11,000 nucleotides of DNA from Chrysomallon squamiferum. Taxonomy: Eukaryota > Mollusca > Gastropoda > Neomphalida > Peltospiridae. The stretch is from assembly GCA_012295275.1 (NCBI GenBank), contig CM022674.1, positions 12,566,364 to 12,577,363 of the forward strand. The letters are read 5' to 3'. Of the stretch, positions 1-7,350 are shown piece by piece (position 1 is the first letter of the stretch; every line of letters starts with the position of its first letter). The notes below the pieces were generated by a model, which was not told the origin of the DNA, did not search any database, and saw only the letters and a program-made list of their open reading frames with translations. A program made the translations under genes and the position numbers.

Positions 1-380
1 TTGTTCAAGTAGTTTATAACTGTTCTGTGTTTTTAAACTGAGACTTGTTCAAGTAGTTTATAACTGTTCTGTGTTTTTAAACTGAGACTTATTCATGTAG
101 TTTATAACTGTTCTGTGTTTTTAAACTGAGACTTGTTCATGTAGTTTATAACTGTTCTGTTTTTAAACTGAGACTTGTTCAAGTAGTTTATAACTGTTCT
201 GTGTTTTTAAACTGAGACTTATTCATGTAGTTTATAACTGTTCTGTGTTTTTAAACTGAGACTTGTTCATGTAGTTTATAACTGTTTTTAAACTTAGACT
301 TGTTCATGTAGTTTATAACTGTTCTGTGTTTTTAAACCGAGACTTGTTCATGTAGTTTATAACTGTTTTTAAACTGAGAC
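1..380. repeat. 44-bp tandem repeat array in an upstream intron, ending at a splice acceptor
   Basis: Nine head-to-tail copies of a 44-bp unit start at 1, 45, 89, 133, 175, 219, 263, 300 and 344. Each begins TTGTTC or TTATTC and ends AAACTGAGAC. Copy 4 is 42 bp, and copies 7 and 9 are 37 bp because an internal TTCTGTG segment is missing. Variants recur in order: copies 2-4 and 5-7 both follow the series CAAG, TTATTCATG, TTGTTCATG, so a three-unit block appears to have been duplicated. The array stops 16 bp before the acceptor AG at 395-396, so the branch-point region must lie inside repeat sequence. The array probably continues beyond the left edge. It is read as intronic because the next exon follows directly. 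Confidence 0.95.
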
Positions 381-396
381 TTGTTTGCTCACACAG

Positions 397-531
397 GGAA
401 GAACTGTGAGACAGAGATAAATATCTGTATAACGTCTGAACCGTGTCGAAACGAAGGTCGCTGTCGAGTGACTGAGGAAGGTTACAAATGTGACTGTAAG
501 CTGGGATTCATGGGCAAGAACTGCGATTCAG
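397..531 (+). CDS. HSPG2: Perlecan-like protein, exon encoding an EGF-like repeat (internal, partial gene)
   Basis: The exon lies between an acceptor (CACACAG, AG at 395-396) and a donor (GTAAAT at 532). It is 135 bp long and phase 1 at both ends, the usual layout of a shuffled EGF exon. It opens with KNCE, the last cysteine of a preceding EGF repeat. A full EGF-like pattern of six cysteines follows, in INIC, EPC, GRC, YKC, DC and KNC, with the typical GF near the end. EGF repeats of this type sit between the LG domains of perlecan and agrin, in secreted basement-membrane proteins. The LG domain encoded downstream supports perlecan. No stop interrupts the frame. Earlier exons lie outside the window. 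The exon call is strong; the gene name is inferred from the whole exon set. Confidence 0.88.
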
Positions 532-772
532 GTAAATAGTTATCTCCCTTCCACTATTAAATGAATTACAAATGCTTTTAAAATTATTTATTAATTTTTT
601 TATTAACTCTTTAATGTTATATTGTTATTATTAATTTTATTTTATTATTGTTTTCATATTATGATCAAATTTGTATTGCTTTATAATTGTTTTTAATATT
701 ACTATTTTATTATTCTCCTTTATGTATTATTGCTATAGCTGTTCTTCTTCTTCATCATTTCTTTTTCTTCTT

Positions 773-803
<31 letters not shown>

Positions 804-918
804 TTATTATTACATGTTAAAAATTCTCTGACATTTACTAAATCAATAAATTAAATTACTATTCAAATCATTATATATATTTTTTTTTCCATTGTAATAA
901 TATAAAACAATTCTTCAG
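532..918 (+). other. Intron with a (TTC)n microsatellite
   Basis: The intron starts GTAAAT and is taken to end at the AG at 917-918 (TTCTTCAG). A second possible acceptor is the AG at 957-958. The sequence is AT-rich and holds an uninterrupted TTC run at 765-800 (about 12 copies), with TTC-like flanks from 741 and ATT copies after it. No exon-like sequence is visible inside. Confidence 0.75.
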
Positions 919-1128
919 CTATTGGAGTGAGCACTGCCTATTTTGTTTTGATATATAGAGTTCTTTGCTGCCACACAAAAACCGACAGATGGCCGATGTG
1001 ATCCGGTTCACTATCAGGACAACGTTTCCAGAGGGTCTCATCTTCTGGCAGGGGCAGAGCCCAGACACCCAGCTCAGGGGGTCAGACTACGTGGCCATTG
1101 GACTGGAGGATGGCTTCCTTGTCTTCAA
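919..1128 (+). CDS. HSPG2: Perlecan-like protein, exon encoding the N-terminal half of the last LG domain; frame disrupted near 957-962
   Basis: From 962 to 1128 the frame is clearly a laminin-G domain: LLPHK, then ADVIRFTIRTTFPEGLIFWQG, then DYVAIGLEDGFLVFK. The last two blocks closely match the start of the C-terminal LG3 domain of perlecan (WQG, then a DF/DY-x-x-LGL-x-DG-LVF-Y pattern). The exon ends in phase 2 at the donor GTATGT (1129), in agreement with the next exon. The 5' end is unusual. Splicing from the preceding phase-1 donor to the AG at 917-918 gives AIGVSTAYF, and AYF is expected at an LG start, but that frame is one base out of register with LLPHK. The LG frame itself has a TAG at 956-958. 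Starting at 959 keeps the LG frame but is phase 0 and does not match the upstream exon. A one-base loss (or two-base gain), an assembly error or unseen splicing could explain this. The exon is certain; its left boundary is not. Confidence 0.82.
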
Positions 1129-1620
1129 GTATGTACCTCAGTATCTACATTTTGTTTTATATATCTCTTTACTTAATTACTTATTTGTATATTTGTCTTT
1201 AAGTATGTACCTCAGTATCTGCATTTTGTTTAAATATCTCTTTACTTAATTACTTATTTGTATATTTGTCTTCAAGTATGTACCTCAATATCTGCATTTC
1301 TTTTTATATATCTCTTTACTTAATTACTTATTTGTATATTTGTCTTCAAGTATGTACCTCGATTTCTACATTTTGTTTTATATATCTCTTTACTTAATTA
1401 CTTATTTGTGTATTTATCTTTAAGTATGTACCTCAATATCTACATTTTGTTTTATTCCTCTTAATTACTTATTTATATTTTTATCTTTAAGTATGTATAT
1501 TTATCTTCAAGTATGTGTTTTTATCTTTAAGTATGTAATCTCTATCTTTAAGTATGTAATATATATGTTAAAGTATGTAATCTTTATATTTAAGTATGTA
1601 TATTTATCTTTAAGTATGTG
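1129..1620. repeat. Intronic tandem array carrying repeated copies of the splice donor
   Basis: Starting at the true donor (1129), GTATGT recurs at 1203, 1276, 1350, 1424, 1491, 1511, 1531, 1552, 1573, 1594 and 1614. The first copies are 73-74 bp apart and share GTATGTACCTC at their start and TTGTCTTCAA or TTATCTTTAA at their end. After 1491 the period falls to 20-21 bp and the unit is reduced to GTATGT plus ATCTTTAA. The upstream boundary of the unit reaches into the exon: the last ten exon bases TTGTCTTCAA are identical to the unit end at 1266-1275. Confidence 0.95.
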
Positions 1621-2000
1621 TAAATGTATTTATGGTTCATAAGTATTTATCTGTTCATTTATCTAGAAATATATATCTATATTTTATCTGCTCTTCTTTC
1701 TTTGTGTATTTACCTATTAAGGATGTATCTTTTTAACACACACACACACACACATATTTATGTATGGTGTGTGTGTGTGTGTGTGTTGATCTGTATATTT
1801 ACTTACTGTAGTAACAACTAATCTTTAATCATAATTCAACACTCAAAGCACAAATAAATATTGTCATGAAATTTATGGTAAATTTAATTTGAACATATAA
1901 TTTCTGAACATTGTTTATATATTTTCAGCTTTTTGATTTCATAACTATTTTTTACTTAATACTGATTGTTGTGTTAATTATAAAATGTGATTGATTACAG
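1621..2000 (+). other. Remainder of the intron with a (CA)n/(GT)n inverted pair
   Basis: This is AT-rich intron sequence up to the acceptor TTGATTACAG (AG at 1999-2000). A CA run (1736-1754) and a GT run (1767-1786) lie 12 bp apart and are reverse complements, so either strand could fold into a stem of about 19 bp. Open frames in this stretch are low-complexity (alternating TH and CV) and are not considered coding. Confidence 0.85.
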
Positions 2001-2084
2001 GTATGAACTAGGAAGTGGGCCAGGTATAATTAGGTCAACCAGACAGGTAGATGATGGCTTCCCTCATACCATCACAGCACAAAG
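2001..2084 (+). CDS. HSPG2: Perlecan-like protein, exon encoding a middle segment of the LG domain
   Basis: This 84-bp exon is phase 2 at both ends. It lies between ATTACAG and the donor GTAAAA at 2085. Joined to the AA at 1127-1128, its first base completes lysine, and it then reads YELGSGPGIIRSTRQ, VDDGFPHTITAQ. The pattern LVFKY-ELGSG followed by DG and H is the standard continuation of an LG beta-sandwich. The Y-x-LGSG stretch is particularly like the perlecan LG3 domain. The exon-exon phase match with both neighbours is exact. The short length makes this exon easy to miss by gene prediction alone. Confidence 0.9.
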
Positions 2085-2253
2085 GTAAAATAAAACTTTA
2101 TTATTATTATTATTATTATTATTATCATTGCTATTATTACTATTATTATTAATACTGTTATTATTATTATTATTATATTATTATTTTTATTTTTACCATT
2201 ACTGTTGCTATTGTTATTATTACAATCATCATGACCATCATCAGTATTAGTAC

Positions 2254-2317
<64 letters not shown>

Positions 2318-2517
2318 TGGGTTTTTTTATTATTATTATGATTATAACTGTTGTTGATACTACTGCTATTATTATTATTATAAAAATAAATATAAAAAAT
2401 ATATTAATGAAAAACATTTAACTTCTAATTCTTTTTCTCTTTTTTAACAAACTGATTTGTTTACTGTCACAGTTAATATTATTTTTATCAGTAAAACTTA
2501 TCTATTTATTTTTTCAG
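2085..2517 (+). other. Intron filled by (TTA)n microsatellite tracts
   Basis: The intron starts GTAAAA and ends TTTTTTCAG (AG at 2516-2517). Perfect and imperfect TTA/ATT repeats fill about 2097-2390, with the longest clean run near 2255-2315. The right part carries a good polypyrimidine tract. No other coding sequence is seen. Confidence 0.88.
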
Positions 2518-2621
2518 ACTGGGAAGGAATGGAAATTTGACTGTTGATTCTGATCCAACAGTTACTGGAACCTCAAGAGGGCCTCTTCAAGTTCTCAATG
2601 TCTTAGGAAATATATTTGTTG
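2518..2621 (+). CDS. HSPG2: Perlecan-like protein, exon encoding a middle-late segment of the LG domain
   Basis: This 104-bp exon enters in phase 2 and leaves in phase 1. It is bounded by TTTTTTCAG and the strong donor GTAAGT (2622). With the AG from the previous exon its first base makes arginine, followed by LGRNGNLTVD, SDPTVTGTSRGP and LQVLNVLGNIFVG. The sequences R-x-G-x-L-x-VD and G-x-S-x-GP before LN and I-F-V/I-GG are the signature of LG domains in perlecan and agrin. No stop or frame break is seen. The donor is followed at once by a TTTTG microsatellite. Confidence 0.9.
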
Positions 2622-3278
2622 GTAAGTAGCCTTCTTGTTGTTTTGTTTTGTTTTGTTTTGTTTTGTTTTGTTTTGTTGTGTTTATTTTTATTTTATTTTT
2701 TGTTTCATTTTATTTTATTATTTATTTACTTATTTTATTATTTATTTTATTTTATTTTTTTATTTTATTTTATTTATCATTTACTTTAGTTTATGAAATT
2801 CAAATTGATAAAATAATAAAATTAATAAAATAAAAATAAAAATTCAAATAAAATAAAATATATATAAAATATAAAAATACTTGCTTCTGTATGTTACAAA
2901 CATTTAAATAATATTAAAAGTGTTTATTAAAATTAATATTTTCTAAGATAAACAAATTAGAAAATATCTTTTAAATAGTAAATAAACAAGAGATTTCTTG
3001 ATATGGTTAAATTATATTTTTTTAGCATTGTATTAAAATAATTATCAAAAATAATTACAAAAATAATTTTTTATATATATATAAAATTTTAATACTTAAA
3101 TAACTGAATTACAATCTTTCTTTCAAGCACTGTATATAACAATGAATTTTATTTCACATTAAATTACAATTTATTTAATTCACCAGTTACATAATAACTA
3201 ATTTCAAAGCTGAAAACGTTTAAAACTATTTAATTTAACAATAAACATTCTCACACTGAAATGTCTGAACATTTTCAG
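2622..3278 (+). other. Intron with TTTTG and TTTTA repeats and their inverted counterpart
   Basis: The intron starts GTAAGT and ends ATTTTCAG (AG at 3277-3278). A (TTTTG)7 run lies at 2641-2675, followed by T/A-rich TTTTA repeats to about 2780. At about 2805-2870 the complementary motif (AAAAT, TAAAA) appears, so the two blocks could pair in the RNA or as a cruciform. The rest is plain AT-rich sequence. Confidence 0.85.
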
Positions 3279-3439
3279 GTGGAGTTCCAGACTTACGGAC
3301 AATGACAGACGATTCTTTCTCAAGTAACTTTCAGGGTTGCATTATTGATCTGTTCCTCGCAGACAAAGGCCCACTCAACGCAGACCTCGATGCAGTCGGA
3401 GGCTACAACGTTATACCATGTTTAGAACCAGCAAAATAA
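3279..3439 (+). CDS. HSPG2: Perlecan-like protein, last coding exon: end of the LG domain and C-terminus
   Basis: The exon enters in phase 1: the G at 2621 plus GT makes glycine. It reads GGVPDLRTMTDDSFSS, NFQGCIIDLFLADKGPLN and GGYNVIPCLEPAK, then TAA at 3437-3439. GG-x-P followed by F-x-GCI is the conserved end of LG domains. The cysteine in QGC and the one in IPC are placed to form the usual C-terminal LG disulfide. The protein stops six residues after that cysteine, so the LG domain is the last domain, as in perlecan. Agrin also ends in LG, but the match of GGVPDL and FSS-x-F-x-GC, with the earlier exons, favours perlecan. In animals this C-terminal part (endorepellin) binds cell-surface receptors and can be released by proteolysis; that is family knowledge, not shown here. 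Confidence 0.92.
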
Positions 3440-3547
3440 CCACTGCTGAACATTAAATAAGTTTTTATTATTTTAGACAAGCAAACAGACATGAAAAGTG
3501 ATTAGTTGCAGCTGAGAAAAGAACGAAAATAATCTTGTTGCTCATAT

Positions 3548-3553
3548 AATAAA
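3548..3553 (+). terminator. Proximal poly(A) signal candidate (AATAAA)
   Basis: A canonical AATAAA lies 109 nt after the stop codon. It is followed by the U/GU-rich stretch GTTGTCTTTGTTTTTTTT at about 3559-3576, as expected downstream of a cleavage site. In such AT-rich DNA the hexamer alone is weak evidence; the GU-rich follower adds support. Confidence 0.45.
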
Positions 3554-4618
3554 AGAATGTTGTCTTTGTTTTTTTTTTGGCAGAGTCGATTGTAGGAATT
3601 TTTTTTAAATTTTTTTTCCTGTTTGTGTTTTTTTTGGTTTTTAAAATGAGTGTTTAGGAAAGATTTACCTCATTAAATTCATGTCCATCTAGCAGGATAC
3701 AATTCTTTTAATAATAACACAATTTAAATGTTTAATATTTTTTCTTTCTTTTTTTTCATGATGTCTGTACAGATTTAGACATTTTTTCAAAGCATTTTAG
3801 ATTTAATAAGAAAAAACTTGTAATCATTTTGATTGATCTGGTTAAAATTATAACGCTTTTTAAAATGATATTATTCCAATTTTGTTTTTTATATTTCTCA
3901 AAAATGTTTTAAAAATTTGTTTGGAAAAGATTTAATTTACGTCAAAATTAAATGATCTGGAAAATAAAATAATATAATAAAACTTTTATAGAATAATGTT
4001 TCAGAGAGGTTTTAAGTGGATGGAATATATAGGCCTGACTGATAGAAAATTTTGTTTGAGCTGTTTTTAAAGAAGAAAATTAAAGCAAGCTTCGAGCAGA
4101 ATGCACTAACATGTTAAACCAGTCACTCTTCAGTTTTAGACAAATGTCTTTAGATTGTTATGCATCTCTGCTTCATTTTGTTCAAAAATCACTGTTCTTT
4201 TTTTAGCAAGAATGTTTGAAGAGTTTTTATACTGTTTTTGTTTTACTTAAATATGATCGTGTAAGTTTTGTATTGTAAATAGGTTTTAGCTTTTAGACCA
4301 GTGCATTTAGTTCTTTTTTCAAATCTGGCAATATGTCAATTTTTAATTTTTAAAAAAAATGTTTTAGAAATATATTTAAGTGTTCTTGTCAACTGACTAG
4401 TTGAAAATGATACATTTTCTGCTAATTTTGTTTGTTTTTTCCTAGACCTTTTAAATTATTATATTAAAACATTTTATTATAATTATTACTTTTTATTTTT
4501 TATTTATTTTTATTACTTTTTTTTCTAATTTGCATAATGCATTTTACATATTATATACTTTGTACAGTTTTATATGTAATATTTTCAGCTGTCTGTAGTC
4601 AAATATAAAACAAATATA

Positions 4619-4624
4619 AATAAA
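4619..4624 (+). terminator. Poly(A) signal candidate (AATAAA) with upstream UGUA motifs
   Basis: This AATAAA is preceded within 60 nt by three TGTA motifs (4561, 4575 and 4595 regions), the binding motif of cleavage factor Im. It is followed by a G/T-rich stretch (AGTTTGTTTAC). A second AATAAA lies at 4756-4761. The arrangement is good for a real cleavage site, but which one is used cannot be told from sequence. Confidence 0.45.
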
Positions 4625-4640
4625 AGTAGCATAGTTTGTT

Positions 4641-5073
4641 TACATTTATTATCACAAATATAAAGATCAAATGAAGATATTCAAATATTTTATCCTTTTT
4701 TTTTCTTTCACCCTTTCTTTGAGAATTGTTTAACTGTAGTGAATTTCATGAAACAAATAAAATTTAATTGAAATACAGATTAGACGACAAAAAATAATAA
4801 TCTGAAATCTTCATCTGTGTATTAATATTTTATAAATGCATAATAATGAAATGTGTTTTTAATTATTGGAATTACTTGTATTTGTAGCTAGTGGAAGGGT
4901 TGGTCAGTTAAACTGTTAAATGTTACTTTTGTCATGTGTAATTATTTTTAATAATTTCAACTAGAACAACAACAGCAGTTGAAAAAAAAGAAGAAAATCA
5001 GTCATTTGAAAAAAATATTAATTATGATGATCATTATCATGATGACAGTATTTTAATAATTAGTATGTTATTT
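4641..5073. other. AT-rich stretch without recognised features
   Basis: Apart from the AATAAA at 4756 and the ATGATGATCATTATCATGAT-type palindromic run near 5024-5045, nothing coding or structural is recognised. It may be distal 3' UTR or intergenic DNA. Confidence 0.5.
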
Positions 5074-5470
5074 CAGTTTGTTGTTTAATACTGATTCATC
5101 TGAAAATTTATCCTTGTTAAATGACCAGACTGTATTTTAGTATTAATTCAGTGCAAGTACTTTTACTGGTTAAAAATTTAACTTGTGTAGTTTAGTACCA
5201 GTTCATCTGAGAATTTAACTTTGTTAAATGATAAATCTGTAGTTTAGAATCAGTTCTTCTTTAACACCTTTGATAATAAATAATTAACTTGCAGTTTAGT
5301 ACCAGTTGATTTGAGAACACTGTTAAAAGATCAGTTTGTTGTTTAGTATCGGTTCGTTTGATAACACTGTTAAAAGATCAGTTTGTAGTTTAATACTGGT
5401 TCATCTGAGAAACTTTCCAATGTTAACTGACCAGCTTGTAGTTTAGTACAATGTGATTTGTTGACTCTAT
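5074..5470. repeat. Degenerate tandem repeat with units of about 52 bp
   Basis: Eight diverged units carry GTTTAGTACC-AGTTCATCTGAGAA or close variants. They start at 5083, 5135, 5190, 5242, 5294, 5341, 5388 and 5441, spaced 47-55 bp. The two units at 5294 and 5341 are the most alike and share GTTAAAAGATCAGTTTG. No reading frame runs through the array. It looks like an old minisatellite. Confidence 0.85.
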
Positions 5471-5545
5471 ACCAAATGGAACCTCAAACCATTTTAATAA
5501 TACTCCAATAACCAATGGTGCTATGAAAACGGGCAATAATAAATC

Positions 5546-5620
5546 ATAGGATATAAAAACGTATCCTATTTGTAGGATATATCAGTATGTCCTATTGCTA
5601 GGATATCGTAGGATGTTCCT
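5546..5620. repeat. 26-bp GGATAT repeat cluster with nested palindromes
   Basis: TAGGATAT occurs at 5547, 5573 and 5599, exactly 26 bp apart, with another AGGAT at 5610. Inverted copies lie between them: ATAGGATA (5546-5553) pairs perfectly with TATCCTAT (5562-5569), TATCCT pairs with AGGATA at 5574, and TCCTA pairs with TAGGA at 5590-5603. The cluster could form alternative hairpins or be an array of binding sites. No protein is recognised. Confidence 0.8.
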
Positions 5621-6540
5621 TTTATTGTCCTTATCATGTCTGTTCTGTTTTTCTTTTTTGTATATTTATTGCATAATGTGAATTTTTTTTTTTTTGTGTA
5701 ATTATTTTCTCCCCTGAACAATATAATCATTAGTGGTTTGGATAGGTCCAACCCAGACAGGATCTGCATAACAGTTGTAACCATGGAAACAGTAATAGTT
5801 GCTTTAAGACTATTTTTTAAATTTACCATTGTTTGTGCAGTGTTTGTTTTGTTTTGATGAAATTTCATTTGGAAACAAAATAAATAATAAACAGAGCTGA
5901 TAAAATATAAAATATATATCAACTTATAATGATAATTTCGATTATAGTAGAACATCAACAACAGCAACAAAAATAACACTTTTTTTACTCAGTTTTCTAT
6001 TCAGATATTTGGACAGTAAAAAAAGAAGAAATTTTAAATTAAAAAGAAAAAAAATCTAAATTTTAAATCATAAACCATATTTCAGAATTTAATAACAAAC
6101 AAAATCTGTTTAAATAGAATTTTTTTTTTATTATTGTTATGATCAGAAATAAATATGCTAATAAAGTTATCACTAAATTAAAAAGTATGACAGGATGTTT
6201 GGGATAAAAAAAACCCAACAAATGTAACCCTAAACTAAAAAATATATTATATTTTAAACTAAAAAATTATGATATTTTCAAAAGATAAAATTATTACTAA
6301 ATTTAAAAAAAAAAAAAAAATTAAAAAAATTTACCAAACATTTTAAGGACAAAAAGTAATATTAGTATACTGAAAACTGACAAAATCATTACAAACAAAC
6401 GAAAGTAATATGAATAAATAAATAAACTGTATTAATGACATTATTACTAAACAGAAAAACTGCAACAAGACCTTTACGAACTGTTGTAAAGATTTATATA
6501 GAAAAGTAAAAAGGTTGACATGTTTACTGTGCAGTCCTGT
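5621..6540. other. AT-rich non-coding stretch with poly(A) and poly(T) runs
   Basis: The stretch holds low-complexity A- and T-rich sequence, including a run of 16 A at 6305-6320. A minus-strand frame of 137 codons spans 5566-5979, but its translation is dominated by L, Y, K and I runs and shows no domain, so it is not called a gene. A more complex island at about 5726-5840 includes an RFX X-box-like site. Confidence 0.6.
5777..5790. promoter_or_regulatory. RFX X-box-like motif
   Basis: GTAACCATGGAAAC matches the X-box layout GTNRCC, a 0-3 base spacer, RGYAAC, with one mismatch in the second half (GGAAAC for RGYAAC). RFX factors bind such sites upstream of ciliary genes. No start of transcription is recognised nearby, so this may be chance. 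Confidence 0.2.
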
Positions 6541-6760
6541 CTGGAGTGCGACTGATTCCTCTTCGACTATCTAGAGCTTCGTGTGTAGCCACAGTTGTAA
6601 GTTTAATTGTAAAGTGAAGCCGTATTCCATCTGTTGAATATTTAGTATATGTACCAACCACGAGTCACAACGTGGTATTTGTATACACAGAACAACAACA
6701 ATAACTGTGATCTGATTTCAATAAAAAATTTTATAACAAAAAAAAAATCTTTTTTGTGTT
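6541..6760 (+). other. More complex island ending in a poly(A) site; possible transcript end
   Basis: This stretch is noticeably richer in G and C than its surroundings and is not repetitive. It contains a perfect 6-bp hairpin (ACCACG 6657-6662, CGTGGT 6671-6676, 8-nt loop) and ends with AATAAA at 6720. It could be the far end of a long 3' UTR of the upstream gene or the last exon of an unseen non-coding transcript. No long reading frame is present. Confidence 0.35.
6720..6725 (+). terminator. Distal poly(A) signal candidate (AATAAA) with GU-rich element
   Basis: AATAAA is followed 15-35 nt later by CTTTTTTGTGTTGTTTATTT, a typical U/GU-rich downstream element. In layout it is the best poly(A) site in the window. 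If it belongs to the perlecan-like gene the 3' UTR would be about 3.3 kb. Confidence 0.5.
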
Positions 6761-6860
6761 GTTTATTTATTTCTGACCTTGTTTGTCAAATCGAGTAATT
6801 TTTATAAAAAAATTTGGTTTTGTTTCTTTGTTCTTGATTTTGAAAAATGTTGCATAAGAT

Positions 6861-6895
<35 letters not shown>

Positions 6896-7100
6896 CTTTT
6901 TATTAAGACTGTGTAAATACCTTTTCTAAATATCTTAGCAGGACAAAATTTTATTTATAATTAAGAACTGTTACTTTCTGAAATCCAGATTTTAAAAATT
7001 ACTCAAGAAATATTCTGTTACTACGAATATTCAACTAGACATATTTGCACCCAAACACATTTATATGGGTTTTGTCTATCATGACATGATACTAGAATGA
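6761..7100. other. AT-rich non-coding stretch with a 29-base T run
   Basis: An uninterrupted run of 29 T lies at 6863-6891. Read on the minus strand it would be an A tail, but no retroelement body or target-site duplication is seen to its right. Nothing else is recognised. Confidence 0.6.
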
Positions 7101-7350
7101 TATGAGTTTTCTCTTTCAGCATATCAGAATGATGAAGGCATTCTCACAGAATAATAAGCAATTTCTCTTGTATTATTACTTCAGAATTATGAAGGCTTTT
7201 CCTCAATGTGAAAAGGTTTTCTTTTATATCATTGCATCACAATGACAAGGGCTTTTATATCAGAATTATAAGCATTTTCTCTCTTACATCAGAATGACTG
7301 GCTTTTTCTCATAAATCTTGTCAGAGTAATAAGCATTTCTCTCTCTTTTC
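7101..7350. repeat. Degenerate repeat with units of 22-35 bp (TCAGAAT-ATGAAGGC type)
   Basis: Related units (TCAGAATGATGAAGGC, TCAGAATTATAAGCATTT and variants) start near 7124, 7146, 7181, 7237, 7260, 7289 and 7321. Each is followed by a TTTCTCT-type pyrimidine stretch. Unit spacing is irregular. No coding frame is seen. Confidence 0.7.

Larger units (their letters stand above)
3440..4640 (+). other. HSPG2: Probable 3' UTR of the perlecan-like gene
   Basis: The sequence after the stop is AT-rich, mostly non-repetitive and free of long reading frames. It contains ATTTA motifs and several poly(A)-signal candidates. It is called 3' UTR from position only. The first good signal (3548) would give a UTR of about 130 nt, and the stronger site at 4619 about 1.2 kb. 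Confidence 0.55.

Noticed and set aside
948-958. GT...AG segment whose removal would bring AYF and the LG frame into register
   Set aside because: Eleven bases are far too short for a spliceosomal intron. A small indel or sequence error is more likely.
1624-1821. Plus-strand open frame of 65 codons
   Set aside because: It lies in an intron and is made largely of CA/GT and AT-rich repeat translation.
2648-2833. Plus-strand open frame of 61 codons
   Set aside because: It lies in an intron and is the translation of TTTTG and TTTTA microsatellites.
5566-5979. Minus-strand open frame of 137 codons
   Set aside because: The translation consists of runs of L, Y, F, K and I from AT-rich DNA, shows no domain or consistent codon bias, and partly runs through the GGATAT repeat cluster.
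6863-6891. 29-base T run as the A tail of a minus-strand retrocopy
   Set aside because: No element body or flanking direct repeat was found to its right; a simple homopolymer is enough.
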